Below, piece after piece: positions 19,396 through 30,459 of a stretch of 42,932 nucleotides of DNA. The stretch comes from Caulobacterales bacterium (GTDB lineage: Bacteria; Pseudomonadota; Alphaproteobacteria; Caulobacterales; Caulobacteraceae): positions 1 through 42,932 of the forward strand of contig JACRBD010000028.1 in NCBI GenBank assembly GCA_016234625.1, written 5' to 3'. Both the position numbers and the translations under genes were made by a program. Numbering within the stretch: the first letter of the stretch is position 1; each line of letters begins with the position of its first letter. The notes beneath the pieces were generated by a model. That model saw only the letters and a program-made list of their open reading frames with translations, searched no databases and had not been told where the DNA came from.

Positions 19396-19935
19396 ATGAA
19401 ACGCCTTGCCGCCGCCGCCCTTGCCTTGTCGCTCGTCGCCGCGCCCGCCTTCGCGGCGTTGAAGGTCGGCGCCGTGGCCCCCGACTTCACCACCACCGCC
19501 TTCCTGGCGGGCAAGGCCACGCCGTTCAAGCTGTCGGACGCCGTCAGGAAGGGACCGGTGGTGCTGTATTTCTTCCCCTCGGCCTTCACCTCCGGCTGCA
19601 CCGCCGAGGCGCATGAGTTCGCCGTGGCCACGCCGGAGTTCGCCGCCATGGGCGCCAGCGTCATCGGCGTCACCGCCGGCCGGGTGGCCGATCTGGCCGA
19701 GTTCTCCAAGAGCGAATGCCGCAACGCCTTCCCGGTGGCCGGGGTAAGCAAGGAAACCATCAAGGCCTACGACGCCGTGCTGGCGATCAAGCCGGACCTG
19801 TCGGACCGCACCACCTATGTCATCGCCCCCAACGGCAAGATCCTGCTGGCCTACACCGCCCTGACCGACCCCCTGTCGCACATCGCCAAGGCCAAGGAAG
19901 CGGTCGCGGCCTGGCGCAAGGCGCACCCGAAGTAG
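19396..19935 (+). CDS. periplasmic peroxiredoxin (AhpC/TSA, Bcp-like)
   Basis: Signal peptide, VGAVAPDFTTTAF, LYFFPSAFTSGCTAEAHEF. Confidence 0.88.
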   Translation: MKRLAAAALALSLVAAPAFAALKVGAVAPDFTTTAFLAGKATPFKLSDAVRKGPVVLYFFPSAFTSGCTAEAHEFAVATPEFAAMGASVIGVTAGRVADLAEFSKSECRNAFPVAGVSKETIKAYDAVLAIKPDLSDRTTYVIAPNGKILLAYTALTDPLSHIAKAKEAVAAWRKAHPK

Positions 19936-19942
19936 GCCGCGA

Positions 19943-19971
19943 GGGGACATGTACCGAAGGTACGTGTCCCC
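19943..19971 (+). repeat. 29-bp GTACC palindrome, copy 1
   Basis: GGGGACATGTACC-GAA-GGTACGTGTCCCC (13-bp stem with one T-G). Confidence 0.92.
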
Positions 19972-19994
19972 CAATCGAGCGACCACGGGGTTTA

Positions 19995-20023
19995 GGGGAC
20001 ACGTACCTTCGGTACATGTCCCC
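19995..20023 (-). repeat. 29-bp GTACC palindrome, copy 2 (exact inverted copy)
   Basis: GGGGACACGTACCTTCGGTACATGTCCCC, exact reverse complement of copy 1. Confidence 0.92.
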
Positions 20024-20147
20024 ATCCCCCCTTCCCTTGCCAATCCGGCCAATCTCCCCTATTAGCGCGCCCTTTCACGGAAGGCGGTCTCTCGCGGAGC
20101 CTTTCAGGTCGGGAAACACCCGGCCGCCGCGAACAGACCCATCGTGA

Positions 20148-20169
20148 CCCCGGGAGCTTCCGCCCGGGG
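20148..20169 (+). promoter_or_regulatory. Leader hairpin upstream of rpsF; candidate r-protein autoregulatory structure
   Basis: CCCCGGG-AGCTTCCG-CCCGGGG, 7-bp perfect stem 33 nt upstream of the rpsF ATG. Confidence 0.35.
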
Positions 20170-20201
20170 CCGCGCCGCCTTCCAAACGGAAGAAGGAACC
20201 T

Positions 20202-20597
20202 ATGGCGCTTTACGAACACGTGCTGATCGCACGCCAGGACATCTCGCCCCAACAGGCTGAGCAACTCAACGAGGACATGAAGGCTCTCATCGAAGGTCTC
20301 GGCGGCCACATCGCCAAGATCGAGTACTGGGGCCTGCGCAACCTCACCTACCGCATCAAGAAGAACCGCAAGGGTCACTATTCCCTGATGGCCATCGACG
20401 CCCCGGCGCCGGCCGTGAAGGAAATGGAACGCCAGCTGTCGATCAACGAAGACGTGCTGCGCTACATGACCATCCGCGTCGAGGAACTCGACCTGGAACT
20501 GTCCCCGGTTCTCGCCCGCCGCGATCGCGATCGCAGCGACCGCCCCGAACGCCCCGAACGTGGCGATCGTCCCCGTGACGACTTCGCCGCGGCGTAA
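20202..20597 (+). CDS. rpsF: 30S ribosomal protein S6
   Basis: [36 protein letters not shown]; rpsF-rpsR-rplI order. Confidence 0.97.
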   Translation: MALYEHVLIARQDISPQQAEQLNEDMKALIEGLGGHIAKIEYWGLRNLTYRIKKNRKGHYSLMAIDAPAPAVKEMERQLSINEDVLRYMTIRVEELDLELSPVLARRDRDRSDRPERPERGDRPRDDFAAA

Positions 20598-20611
20598 GGG
20601 AGAAAAAGATC

Positions 20612-20896
20612 ATGAGCGACACTGATATCGACTCGGGCGCTGAAGCCCCCGCCGCGCCGGCCGCCGCCGGCGCCCGCCGCCCGTTCTATCGCCGCCGCAA
20701 GGTTTGCCCGTTCTCGGGCGCCGGCGCGCCGAAGATCGACTACAAGGACGTCAAGCTGCTGCAGCGTTACGTCTCCGAGCGGGGCAAAATCGTCCCCTCG
20801 CGCATCACCGCCGTCTCGGCCAAGAAGCAGCGTGAGCTGGCCCGCGCCATCAAGCGCGCCCGCTTCCTCGCCCTGCTCCCCTACGTCGTGAAGTAA
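20612..20896 (+). CDS. rpsR: 30S ribosomal protein S18
   Basis: [51 protein letters not shown]. Confidence 0.97.
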   Translation: MSDTDIDSGAEAPAAPAAAGARRPFYRRRKVCPFSGAGAPKIDYKDVKLLQRYVSERGKIVPSRITAVSAKKQRELARAIKRARFLALLPYVVK

Positions 20897-20909
20897 GGGA
20901 ACCGGACCG

Positions 20910-21494
20910 ATGAAAGTTATCCTGCTCGAACGCGTGGAGGGCCGCGGCGCCCTCGGCGACGTCGTCACCGTCAAGGACGGCTTCGCGCGCAACTACCTCC
21001 TGCCCCGCGCCAAGGCGCTGCGGGCCACGGCGGCCAACATGAAGGTCTTCGACGCCCAGCGCGCCGAGATCGAAGTGCGCAACGCCAAGGCCAAGGAAGC
21101 CGCCGGTGAAGCCGGTGTGGCTCTGGACGGCACCTCCTATGTCCTGATCCGTCAGGCGGGCGAAACCGGCCAGCTGTACGGCTCGGTCTCCGGTCGCGAC
21201 GTGGCCGACATGGTCAATGCCGAAGGCGGCAAGATCGACCGGTCGATGGTCATCCTCGACAAGCCGATCAAGACCCTGGGCGTCCACCCGGTGAAAGTGA
21301 AGCTGCACGCGGAAGTCACCATCACGGTGAACATCAACATCGCGCGCTCGGCCGACGAAGCCGAACGTCAGGCCAAGGGCGAGAATGTCATCGCCTCGCA
21401 GTACGACGAAGACGTCGCGCTGGCGGCGGAAGCCGCGGCCGACATGGTCGAGGGCGGCGCCGGCTCGCACGAAAGCTTCGGCGACGACCGCTAG
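20910..21494 (+). CDS. rplI: 50S ribosomal protein L9
   Basis: MKVILLERVEGRGALGDVVTVKDGFARNYLLPRAKA. Confidence 0.97.
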   Translation: MKVILLERVEGRGALGDVVTVKDGFARNYLLPRAKALRATAANMKVFDAQRAEIEVRNAKAKEAAGEAGVALDGTSYVLIRQAGETGQLYGSVSGRDVADMVNAEGGKIDRSMVILDKPIKTLGVHPVKVKLHAEVTITVNINIARSADEAERQAKGENVIASQYDEDVALAAEAAADMVEGGAGSHESFGDDR

Positions 21495-21521
21495 GTCGCT
21501 TCCGGGTTTCGAACAAAATCA

Positions 21522-21552
21522 GGGCGGTCCGGATCTCCGGGCCGCCCTTTTT
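21522..21552 (+). terminator. rho-independent terminator after rplI
   Basis: GGGCGGTCCGG-ATCT-CCGGGCCGCCC followed by TTTTT. Confidence 0.93.
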
Positions 21553-21677
21553 CGTGCCGCGAATGTGAGCCGGCCGACTCGCCGGTCCGTGCGAACATAC
21601 ATGGAACCTCACAACTGAATCGCGGGTGCGACGGATCGGTCCGCGCAACCCGCGAGCGACTTCGTTAACCTAGGTCC

Positions 21678-23165
21678 ATGGCCCTCGTTCCCGCACTCGA
21701 TCTGCGCCCCGTCCAGGGGGATGCCCCCCTCTCCGTCGCCCCGTCGAACATCGAAGCCGAACAGGCTCTGCTGGGCGCGCTGCTGTACGACAACGCCGCC
21801 TATGAACGGCTGAGCGACCGGCTGCAGGCCCGCCATTTCTACGAACCTTTCCACCAGCGGCTGTTCGCGGCGCTGGAGATCCACATCCGCAAGGGCCAGC
21901 TGGCCGAGCCGATCCTGCTGGCCGACGAGTTCAAGCGCGACCCGGCGTTCGAGGAGCTGGGCGGCCTGCGCTACCTGGCCGACCTGGTCGACCGCGCCCC
22001 GCCGGCGGCCAACGCCCCGGACTATGCCCGGGCGATCTACGACCTGGCCCTGCGCCGGGACCTGATCCGCATCGGCGGCGAGATCACCGTCGAGGCCCAG
22101 GCCCATGACGCCGACATCACCGCCCGCGACCAGATCGAGAGCGCCGAGCAGAAGCTCTACACCCTGGCCGAAAGCGGCACCTCCTCGACGGGCTTCATCC
22201 CCTTCGCCGACGCCCTCACCGGCGCGGTGCAGATGGCCGCCGAGGCCTACAGCCGCGACGGCGGCCTGGCGGGCGTCTCGACCGGCCTGACCGACCTGGA
22301 CAAACAGCTGGGCGGCCTGCACCCGTCGGACCTCTTGATCCTCGCCGGCCGCCCGTCGATGGGGAAGACGGCGCTCGCCACCAACATCGCCTTCCATGTG
22401 GCCCGCAACTACGCCTGGGAGCCGCAGCCGGACGGCTCGCGCAAAACGGTCAACGGCGGAGTGGTGGCCTTCTTCTCGCTGGAAATGAGCGCCGAGCAGC
22501 TGGCCATGCGTCTGCTGGCCGACGTGTCGGGCGTCTCCTCCGACCGCCTGCGCAAGGGCGAGATCGACGCCAGCGAGTTCGGCCGCGTCCGCGACGGGGC
22601 CATCGAGGTGCAGGAAGCGCCGCTGTTCATCGACGCCACCGGCGGCCTGTCGATCTCCAAGCTGACCGCCCGGGCCCGTCGGCTGAAGCGCCAGCACGGC
22701 CTGGACCTGATCGTGGTCGACTACCTGCAGCTGGTGACCACCGACGGCTCCAAGGGCGACAATCGGGTGCAGGAGGTCAGCGCCATCACCGGCGGCCTCA
22801 AGGCCCTGGCCAAGGAGCTGGGCGTGCCGGTCATCGCCCTCTCCCAGCTCTCCCGCCAGGTGGAGAACCGCGAGGACAAGCGGCCGCAACTCAGCGACCT
22901 GCGGGAATCCGGCTCGATCGAACAAGACGCCGACGTGGTCATGTTCGTCTACCGCGTGGCCTACTACCTCAGCCGCGCCGAGCCCCGCGAGGGCACGCCC
23001 GAGCACATGACCTGGCAAGAGGACCTGGAGAAGATCAACAACGTCGCCGAAGTGATCATCGGCAAGCAGCGTCACGGCCCGATCGGCACGGTGAAGCTGC
23101 ACTTCCACGGCGACACGACCAAGTTCGGCAACCTCGCCCGCGAGGGCCGGTTCGACGTGCGCTAA
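21678..23165 (+). CDS. dnaB: replicative DNA helicase
   Basis: Walker A AGRPSMGKTALATN, VVDYLQLV, DLRESGSIEQDADVVMF; no intein. Confidence 0.96.
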   Translation: MALVPALDLRPVQGDAPLSVAPSNIEAEQALLGALLYDNAAYERLSDRLQARHFYEPFHQRLFAALEIHIRKGQLAEPILLADEFKRDPAFEELGGLRYLADLVDRAPPAANAPDYARAIYDLALRRDLIRIGGEITVEAQAHDADITARDQIESAEQKLYTLAESGTSSTGFIPFADALTGAVQMAAEAYSRDGGLAGVSTGLTDLDKQLGGLHPSDLLILAGRPSMGKTALATNIAFHVARNYAWEPQPDGSRKTVNGGVVAFFSLEMSAEQLAMRLLADVSGVSSDRLRKGEIDASEFGRVRDGAIEVQEAPLFIDATGGLSISKLTARARRLKRQHGLDLIVVDYLQLVTTDGSKGDNRVQEVSAITGGLKALAKELGVPVIALSQLSRQVENREDKRPQLSDLRESGSIEQDADVVMFVYRVAYYLSRAEPREGTPEHMTWQEDLEKINNVAEVIIGKQRHGPIGTVKLHFHGDTTKFGNLAREGRFDVR

Positions 23166-23211
23166 CGCGCTATGGCTTGACCCATACCCCCTCGCCCCTT
23201 AGCCGCAACGG

Positions 23212-24252
23212 ATGACCGCTGCCCGGCTGACCATCGATCTGGACGCCCTGGCCCGCAACTACGCGGCGCTGCGGGACATGGCCGGCTGCGAGGCGGCGCC
23301 GGCGATCAAGGCCGACGGCTATGGCGTGGGCGGGCTGGAGGCCGGCCTGCGGCTGTGGCGCGAGGGCGCGCGCAGCTTCCATGTCGCCCGGCTGACCGAA
23401 GGTGAGGCCCTGCGCGGGGCCCTTGGCGACCGGGCGGCGGTGATCTACGTCCTCGACGGGCCGACGCCGGGAACCGGCGACCGGCTGCGCGCGGCGGCCC
23501 TGACGCCGGTGATCAACAGCCTGGAGCAGGCCGCAGGCTGGGACGGCCCTGCCGCCATCCACGTCGACACCGGCATGAACCGCCTGGGTCTGACCCTGGC
23601 GCAGGCTCAGGCCCTGACCGGCCGGCCGGACGTGACGCTGGTGATGAGCCACCTGGCCTGCGCCGGGCAGCCAGAGCATCCGATGAACGCCGTGCAGCTG
23701 GCCCGCTTCCGGGAGGCGCGGGCGCTGTTCCCGGCGGCCCCGGCCAGCCTGGCCAGCTCGGGCGGCATCTTCCTTGGCCGCGACTACGCCTTCGACCAGG
23801 TGCGGCCGGGAATCAGCCTGTTCGGCGGCGGACCGCATGACCGGCCGCATGAGCGCATCACCGCCGTGGCGACCCTCGAGGCGGCGATCCTGCAGGTCAG
23901 GACCGTCCCGGCCGGCGAGACCATCGGCTATGGCGGGGCCTTTACCGCCGAACGAGACCTGACCGTCGCCATCCTGGCCGCCGGCTACGCCGATGGCGTG
24001 CCCTGGACTTCGCATCCAAGGGGCGCGGTCTGGTTCGAGGGCGCACGGCGGCGGATGCTGGGCCGCATCTCCATGGACATGATCGCCGTCGACGTCACCG
24101 GCTGCGCCACGGCCCGTCCCGGCGAGATGGCTCAGATATTTGGCCCCAACCTGCCGGTCGAGGGCGCGGCGACGGCGGCCGGAACCACCGCCTATGAATT
24201 ATTGACCCGCCTCTCTACCCGCGCCGAGCGTCGCTACATCGGCGCGCCCTAG
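23212..24252 (+). CDS. alr: alanine racemase
   Basis: PLP lysine motif [33 protein letters not shown]. Confidence 0.95.
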   Translation: MTAARLTIDLDALARNYAALRDMAGCEAAPAIKADGYGVGGLEAGLRLWREGARSFHVARLTEGEALRGALGDRAAVIYVLDGPTPGTGDRLRAAALTPVINSLEQAAGWDGPAAIHVDTGMNRLGLTLAQAQALTGRPDVTLVMSHLACAGQPEHPMNAVQLARFREARALFPAAPASLASSGGIFLGRDYAFDQVRPGISLFGGGPHDRPHERITAVATLEAAILQVRTVPAGETIGYGGAFTAERDLTVAILAAGYADGVPWTSHPRGAVWFEGARRRMLGRISMDMIAVDVTGCATARPGEMAQIFGPNLPVEGAATAAGTTAYELLTRLSTRAERRYIGAP

Positions 24253-24338
24253 CGACAAGTTGTGAACGAAGACGGAACACCCGCGCGGGCCGCCGGGATT
24301 GCCGCTATGCTGCCGCCAACCCCGAATCAGGAGACCGC

Positions 24339-25700
24339 ATGGCTCGCGACGGCGCCGTCTATGTTTGCCAGTCTTGCGGCGCGGCGCAGTCGAAGTGGGC
24401 CGGTCAATGCCCGGCGTGCAACGCCTGGAACAGCCTGGTCGAGGAAGTGACCGCCCGCGCGCCGGGAAGCCTGGCGCCGACGAAGGCGACCAAGTCCCGG
24501 GGCCTGGCCTTCGAGGGTCTGCAGAGCGAAACCCCCGCCCCGCCCCGCCTCGCCACCGGCGTTGACGAATTCGACCGGGTCTGCGGCGGCGGCGTGGTGC
24601 CCGGCAGCGCCATCCTGCTGGGCGGCGACCCGGGCGTGGGCAAGTCGACCCTGCTGCTGCAGGTGGTCGCCAACGCCGCCCTGCGCGGCGTCCGTTGCGC
24701 CTACATCTCCGGCGAGGAGGCGGTGGAGCAGGTGCGCGGCCGCGCCGAGCGCATGGGCCTGGCCCAGGCCCCGGTCAAGCTGGCCGCCGAAACCGCCCTG
24801 CGCGACATCATGGACGGGCTGAAGAAGGAGCCTTTCGACCTGGTGGTGATCGACTCGATCCAGACCATGTGGAGCGACGCCCACGAGGCCGGCCCCGGTT
24901 CGGTGACCCAGGTGCGCAACTGCGCGTCCGAGCTGGTGCGGCTGGCCAAGAAGCGCGGCATGGCGGTGATCCTGGTCGGTCACGTGACCAAGGATGGCCA
25001 GATCGCCGGCCCGCGCGTTGTGGAACACATGGTCGACGCGGTGCTGAGCTTCGAGGGCGAGCGGGGCTATCCGTTCCGCATCCTGCGCGGGGCCAAGAAC
25101 CGGTTCGGCGCCACCGACGAGATTGGCGTGTTCGAGATGGGCGACGCGGGCCTGACCCAGGTGATCAACCCCTCCGCCCTGTTCCTCAACGAGGGCGGCG
25201 AACGGGCGGCCGGAGCGGCCGTGTTCGCCGGCATCGAGGGCTCGCGCCCGGTGCTGGTGGAGTTCCAGGCCCTGGTGGCGCCCAGCGCCTACGGCACGCC
25301 CCGGCGGGCCGTGGTCGGCTGGGACTCGGGGCGCCTGGCCATGGTGCTGGCGGTGCTGGAGTCCCGCTGCGGCCTCGCCTTCGGCAACAAGGATGTCTAC
25401 CTCAACGTCGCCGGCGGCCTGCGCATCACCGAGCCGGCGGCCGACCTGGCCGCCGCCGCGGCCCTGGCCTCGTCAGCCCTCGATGAGGCCCTGCCGCAGG
25501 ACTGCGTCGTGTTTGGCGAGGTCAGCCTGTCGGGCGAAGTTCGCCCGGTCGGCCGGGCCGAGACCCGCCTCAAGGAAGCCGCCAAGCTGGGATTCAGACG
25601 GGCCCTCGCCCCGGTCGGCGCCGGTGACAGCCTGGCGGTCACCGGGGTGTCCCGATTGGTCGATGCCGTCACACGGATTGGGGAACAGCGATGGTCGTAG
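24339..25700 (+). CDS. radA: DNA repair protein RadA
   Basis: Zn finger CQSCGAAQSKWAGQCPAC, Walker A GGDPGVGKSTL, KNRFG motif. Confidence 0.96.
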   Translation: MARDGAVYVCQSCGAAQSKWAGQCPACNAWNSLVEEVTARAPGSLAPTKATKSRGLAFEGLQSETPAPPRLATGVDEFDRVCGGGVVPGSAILLGGDPGVGKSTLLLQVVANAALRGVRCAYISGEEAVEQVRGRAERMGLAQAPVKLAAETALRDIMDGLKKEPFDLVVIDSIQTMWSDAHEAGPGSVTQVRNCASELVRLAKKRGMAVILVGHVTKDGQIAGPRVVEHMVDAVLSFEGERGYPFRILRGAKNRFGATDEIGVFEMGDAGLTQVINPSALFLNEGGERAAGAAVFAGIEGSRPVLVEFQALVAPSAYGTPRRAVVGWDSGRLAMVLAVLESRCGLAFGNKDVYLNVAGGLRITEPAADLAAAAALASSALDEALPQDCVVFGEVSLSGEVRPVGRAETRLKEAAKLGFRRALAPVGAGDSLAVTGVSRLVDAVTRIGEQRWS

Positions 25701-25710
25701 GGACGGGTCG

Positions 25711-25765
25711 CGAACCTTCTCCCTTCCCCCTGGAGGAGGGAAGGGTCGGGTTTGGGGGTGGAGGT
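25711..25765 (+). repeat. Repeat family 2, left copy
   Basis: CCCTTCCCCCTGGAGGAGGGAAGGGTCGGGTTTGGGGGTGGAGGT; inverted counterpart at 25905-25954. Confidence 0.85.
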
Positions 25766-25787
25766 TATTCCGCAAGCAAAAGAATAC

Positions 25788-25830
25788 GTCATGGTGAGCA
25801 GCGCCCGCAGGGTGCGTGTCGAACCACGCA
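25788..25830 (+). repeat. Repeat family 1, copy G (variant arms)
   Basis: GTCATGGTGAGCA-GCGCCC-GCA-GGGTGC-GTGTCGAACCACGCA; CC-to-GG in one arm compensated by GG-to-CC in the other. Confidence 0.88.
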
Positions 25831-25839
25831 AACTGGTCC

Positions 25840-25882
25840 TGCGTCCTTCGACACGGCCGTTTCACGGCCTGCTCAGGATGAC
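25840..25882 (-). repeat. Repeat family 1, copy F (minus orientation)
   Basis: TGCGTCCTTCGACAC-GGCCGT-TTC-ACGGCC-TGCTCAGGATGAC. Confidence 0.92.
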
Positions 25883-25904
25883 GGGCAAAGTGGGTTGCCC
25901 GACG

Positions 25905-25954
25905 ACCTCCACCCCCATCCCAACCCTTCCCCCCTCCAGGGGGAAGGGTTTCGG
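25905..25954 (-). repeat. Repeat family 2, right (inverted) copy
   Basis: ACCTCCACCCCCATCCCAACCCTTCCCCCCTCCAGGGGGAAGGGTTTCGG. Confidence 0.85.
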
Positions 25955-25968
25955 ACCGCGACGCTGTC

Positions 25969-26579
25969 ATGCTGACCCAGTTCGACTTCATCGCCGGGCC
26001 CTTGTTGCTGGTCTGCGCCATCTACGGCTTCGCCCGGGGCGCGACCCGGGAGCTGATGACCGTCCTGTCGTTCCTGTTCGCGGCCATCCTGGCGGTGATC
26101 GCCCTGCGCATCACCGCTCCCGCCGGACGGGCGCTGATCGATCCGGACTGGGCCGGCGTGACCATGGCCCTTCTTTTCGTCTTCGGCCTCGCCTATATCG
26201 CCCTGCGATTGCTCGGGGCGAACCTTGAGCGACGGGTCCACGAGACACACAGCATGGGCATGCTGGACCGGGCGGTCGGCACGGGCTTTGGCCTGATCCG
26301 CGCCCTGGTCCTGCTCGGCGGGTTCAGCCTGCTGTTCCACATGGCCACGCCGCCGGACAAGGCCCCTGGCTGGGTCACCGGCGGGCTGTTCTATCCGGTC
26401 TCCGAAGCCTCTGGCCGGATCCTCAAGGCCTTCGCCCCGAGCGGCTTCGCCGTGGCCAAGACCGTGGCGCCGAAGGTGGAAGAGGTCGTTCGCACCGGCG
26501 TCGGGGCGCCCAAGGCGAGCGAAAAGGGCTATGGAGCGCGCGAACGTGACGCCGTGGACGATCTGGTGGAGAAAACCCG

Positions 26580-26583
<4 letters not shown>
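25969..26583 (+). CDS. cvpA: CvpA family protein
   Basis: FDFIAGPLLLVCAIYGFARGATRELMTVLSF membrane N-terminus; located upstream of purF. Confidence 0.9.
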
Positions 26584-28072
<1,489 letters not shown>

Positions 28073-28076
<4 letters not shown>

Positions 28077-29053
28077 ACCAGAAGGGCCCGGGCTGGCTCA
28101 AGACCCTCCGCCCCGACCCTTTCGTCACCGCCCTGCTGGCCACGGTCGTGGCCGCTTCCTTCCTTCCGGTGCGAGACGCCGCCGCCGACGGCCTGGCCCT
28201 CGCGGCCAAGGGCGTCATCGCCATGCTGTTCTTCCTGCATGGCGCCAAGCTGTCACGGGAAGCGGTGGTGGCAGGCGTCACCCACTGGCGGCTGCACCTG
28301 ACCGTGCTGTCGGTGACCTTCATCGCCTTCCCGCTGCTGGGCCTGGCCGCCGGCCTGCTGCCCGAGAGCCTGCTGCCGAAGTCCCTGGCCATGGGCGTGT
28401 TGTTCCTCACCTGCCTGCCCTCGACGGTGCAGTCGTCGATCGCCTTCACCTCCATCGCGCGGGGCAACGTCGCCGCCGCCGTCTGCAGCGCCTCGGCGTC
28501 AAACCTGCTGGGCATGGCCCTGACGCCGCTGCTGGTGGGCCTGCTGCTGCATGCCCAGGGCGACGCGCTAAGCTTCTCCGCCGTGCAGGCCATCGCCCTG
28601 CAGCTGCTGGCGCCGTTCATCGCCGGCCAGCTGGCCCGGCGCTGGGTCGCGCCCTGGCTGGCCCGGCGGGCGAGGATCGTCGGGGTGGTGGACCGTTTCT
28701 CGGTCCTGCTGATCGTCTATTCAGCCTTCAGCGGCGCGGTCGTCGCCGGGGTCTGGAAACTGGTATCGGCCCGGGAGCTGGGCGTGATCGTCGTGTTGAG
28801 CGCCGTCCTGTTGGCCATCGTCCTGGCCGGGTCGCGGCGGCTGGCGCGGATGTTCGGCTTTTCGACCGAGGACGAGATCACCATCGTCTTCTGCGGCTCG
28901 AAGAAGAGCCTGATCACCGGCGCGCCGATGGCCGCCATCCTGTTTCCCGCCGCCACGGCCGGGTTGATGATCATTCCCCTGATGGTCTTCCACCAGATGC
29001 AGATGATGGCCTGCGCGGTGATCGCCCAACGCTACGCCGCGCGCCCGGACTGA
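28073..29053 (+). CDS. bile acid:sodium symporter family protein (SBF-like)
   Basis: Multi-TM; FFLHGAKLSREAV, FLTCLPSTVQSSIAFTSIARGN, CGSKKSLITGAP. Confidence 0.88.
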
Positions 29054-29143
29054 CCCCGGCGGGTCTTGCGCTGGATCAACGCAGCCCTCCGCGCACCGCC
29101 TAGGCTCGGCCCAGCCGTTGGCGCAACCTGGAGGAACCCGCGG

Positions 29144-29998
29144 ATGGACGAACGCCCCCCTGTCCGGTCGCATCTGAGCCGCGTCCTGCACGCCACCGAC
29201 CTGTCGCCCGAGGGCGATCTGGCCTTCGCCCACAGCCTGGCCCTGGCGCTGGCGGCGCGCGGCGACCTGTTCATCGTCCATACCGAGCCCGACCGGCAGC
29301 TTCCGGGCCGGGAATGGCACGCCGTCCCCGGCGTGCGACCGATGCTGACCCGCTGGGGCCTGTTGCCAGAGGACGCCGAATCCACGGCGGTGGCCGAATT
29401 GCTCGGCTTGCATGTGCGCAAGATCGACATCCCCGATGATGACCCGTTGCACGGCATCATGGGGCTGGTCGAGCGGCACGCCTTCAACCTGGCGGTGCTG
29501 GCCAGCCACACCCGGGACGGCGTCGGCCGATGGCTGCACCCCTCCGTTTCAGAAGCGTTGGCGCGGGAGACGGGCTTGCCGACCCTGTTCCTGCCGCATG
29601 GCGCGCGCGGCTTCATCGATCCGGCGGACGCCTCCGCCCGGCTGCGGTCCGTGCTGATTCCGGTCGATGACTCGCCGCCCGCTGACCGGGCCGTGGCCCT
29701 GGCCGTGGAACTCGCGGACCTGATCGGGGCCGATGAGGCGGTGTTCCACCTGCTGCATGTCGGCGAGGCCGGGCCGTCGCCGGACATTCCGGCCGGCTAC
29801 GAAGCGCGGTTCCGGCGGATCAAGGCAAAGGGTCCGGTGGTGGAGCAGATCGTCGCGGCGGCGGACTCGCTCGACGCGGACCTGATCGTCATGCCGACCC
29901 GCGGCCACAATGGCATGCTGGACGCCCTGCGTGGCAGCACCACCGAACAGGTCCTGCGGCGCGCCGGCCGGGCCCTGCTCGCCGCGCCGCCGGGTTGA
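29144..29998 (+). CDS. universal stress protein, two Usp domains in tandem
   Basis: RVLHATDLSPEGD N-domain; second domain SVLIPVDDSPPADRAV with DLIVMPTRGHNG. Confidence 0.85.
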   Translation: MDERPPVRSHLSRVLHATDLSPEGDLAFAHSLALALAARGDLFIVHTEPDRQLPGREWHAVPGVRPMLTRWGLLPEDAESTAVAELLGLHVRKIDIPDDDPLHGIMGLVERHAFNLAVLASHTRDGVGRWLHPSVSEALARETGLPTLFLPHGARGFIDPADASARLRSVLIPVDDSPPADRAVALAVELADLIGADEAVFHLLHVGEAGPSPDIPAGYEARFRRIKAKGPVVEQIVAAADSLDADLIVMPTRGHNGMLDALRGSTTEQVLRRAGRALLAAPPG

Positions 29999-30017
29999 CG
30001 AAGACTCCGGGGCGACC

Positions 30018-30413
30018 CTAGCCCTCGTTCAGCATCAACGCGTTGCCGTCGGGATCGTTGAAGAAGGCGATCTTCGACTTGCCGTCGGGCGAGGTCCAGA
30101 TGCCCAGGGCGTCCTGGCCCATGCCGTCGTAGATGTTGAACGTCACGCCCTTGCCGCGCAGGGCCTCGACGGTCGCGCGGCAGTCCTCGACCTGCCACCC
30201 CAGCACCGGATGCTCCGAAGGCTTATGGTCCTTGATCACCGTCAGCCGCAGGAGGGCGCCGCCCAGCTGGAAATAGTCGCCATAGCCGTCGGACGAGTTC
30301 AACGCGAAGCCCAGGGTGTCGCGGTAGAAGCCGACGGCCCGGTCGCGGTCGGTCGTGTAGACGTAGGCGATCGGCGTGCCGGAAAGCGGTCGGGTCATCG
30401 CGGGATCCTTCAT
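30018..30413 (-). CDS. VOC/glyoxalase family protein
   Basis: AYVYTTDRDRAVGFYRDTLGF and IAFFNDPDGNALML. Confidence 0.88.
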   Translation of the reverse strand: MKDPAMTRPLSGTPIAYVYTTDRDRAVGFYRDTLGFALNSSDGYGDYFQLGGALLRLTVIKDHKPSEHPVLGWQVEDCRATVEALRGKGVTFNIYDGMGQDALGIWTSPDGKSKIAFFNDPDGNALMLNEG

Positions 30414-30459
30414 TGAGCTAGCCGCAGCCTAGCAGAGGGCGATCCCCATCCTGAAGCGG

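Noticed and set aside
21609-23108. 499-aa minus-strand ORF opposite dnaB
   Set aside because: Antisense shadow; DnaB motifs are on the plus strand
21678-23165. Possible intein in DnaB
   Set aside because: Length and continuity of helicase motifs show an intact intein-free DnaB
8652-25882. CRISPR array interpretation of the recurrent repeat
   Set aside because: Copies are dispersed, in both orientations, with no regular spacers and no cas genes
25691-25975. Small ORFs in the radA-cvpA gap (e.g. 94 and 158 aa)
   Set aside because: They translate the repeats (PFPLEEGRVGFGGGG, NPSPLQGEGF) and are not genes
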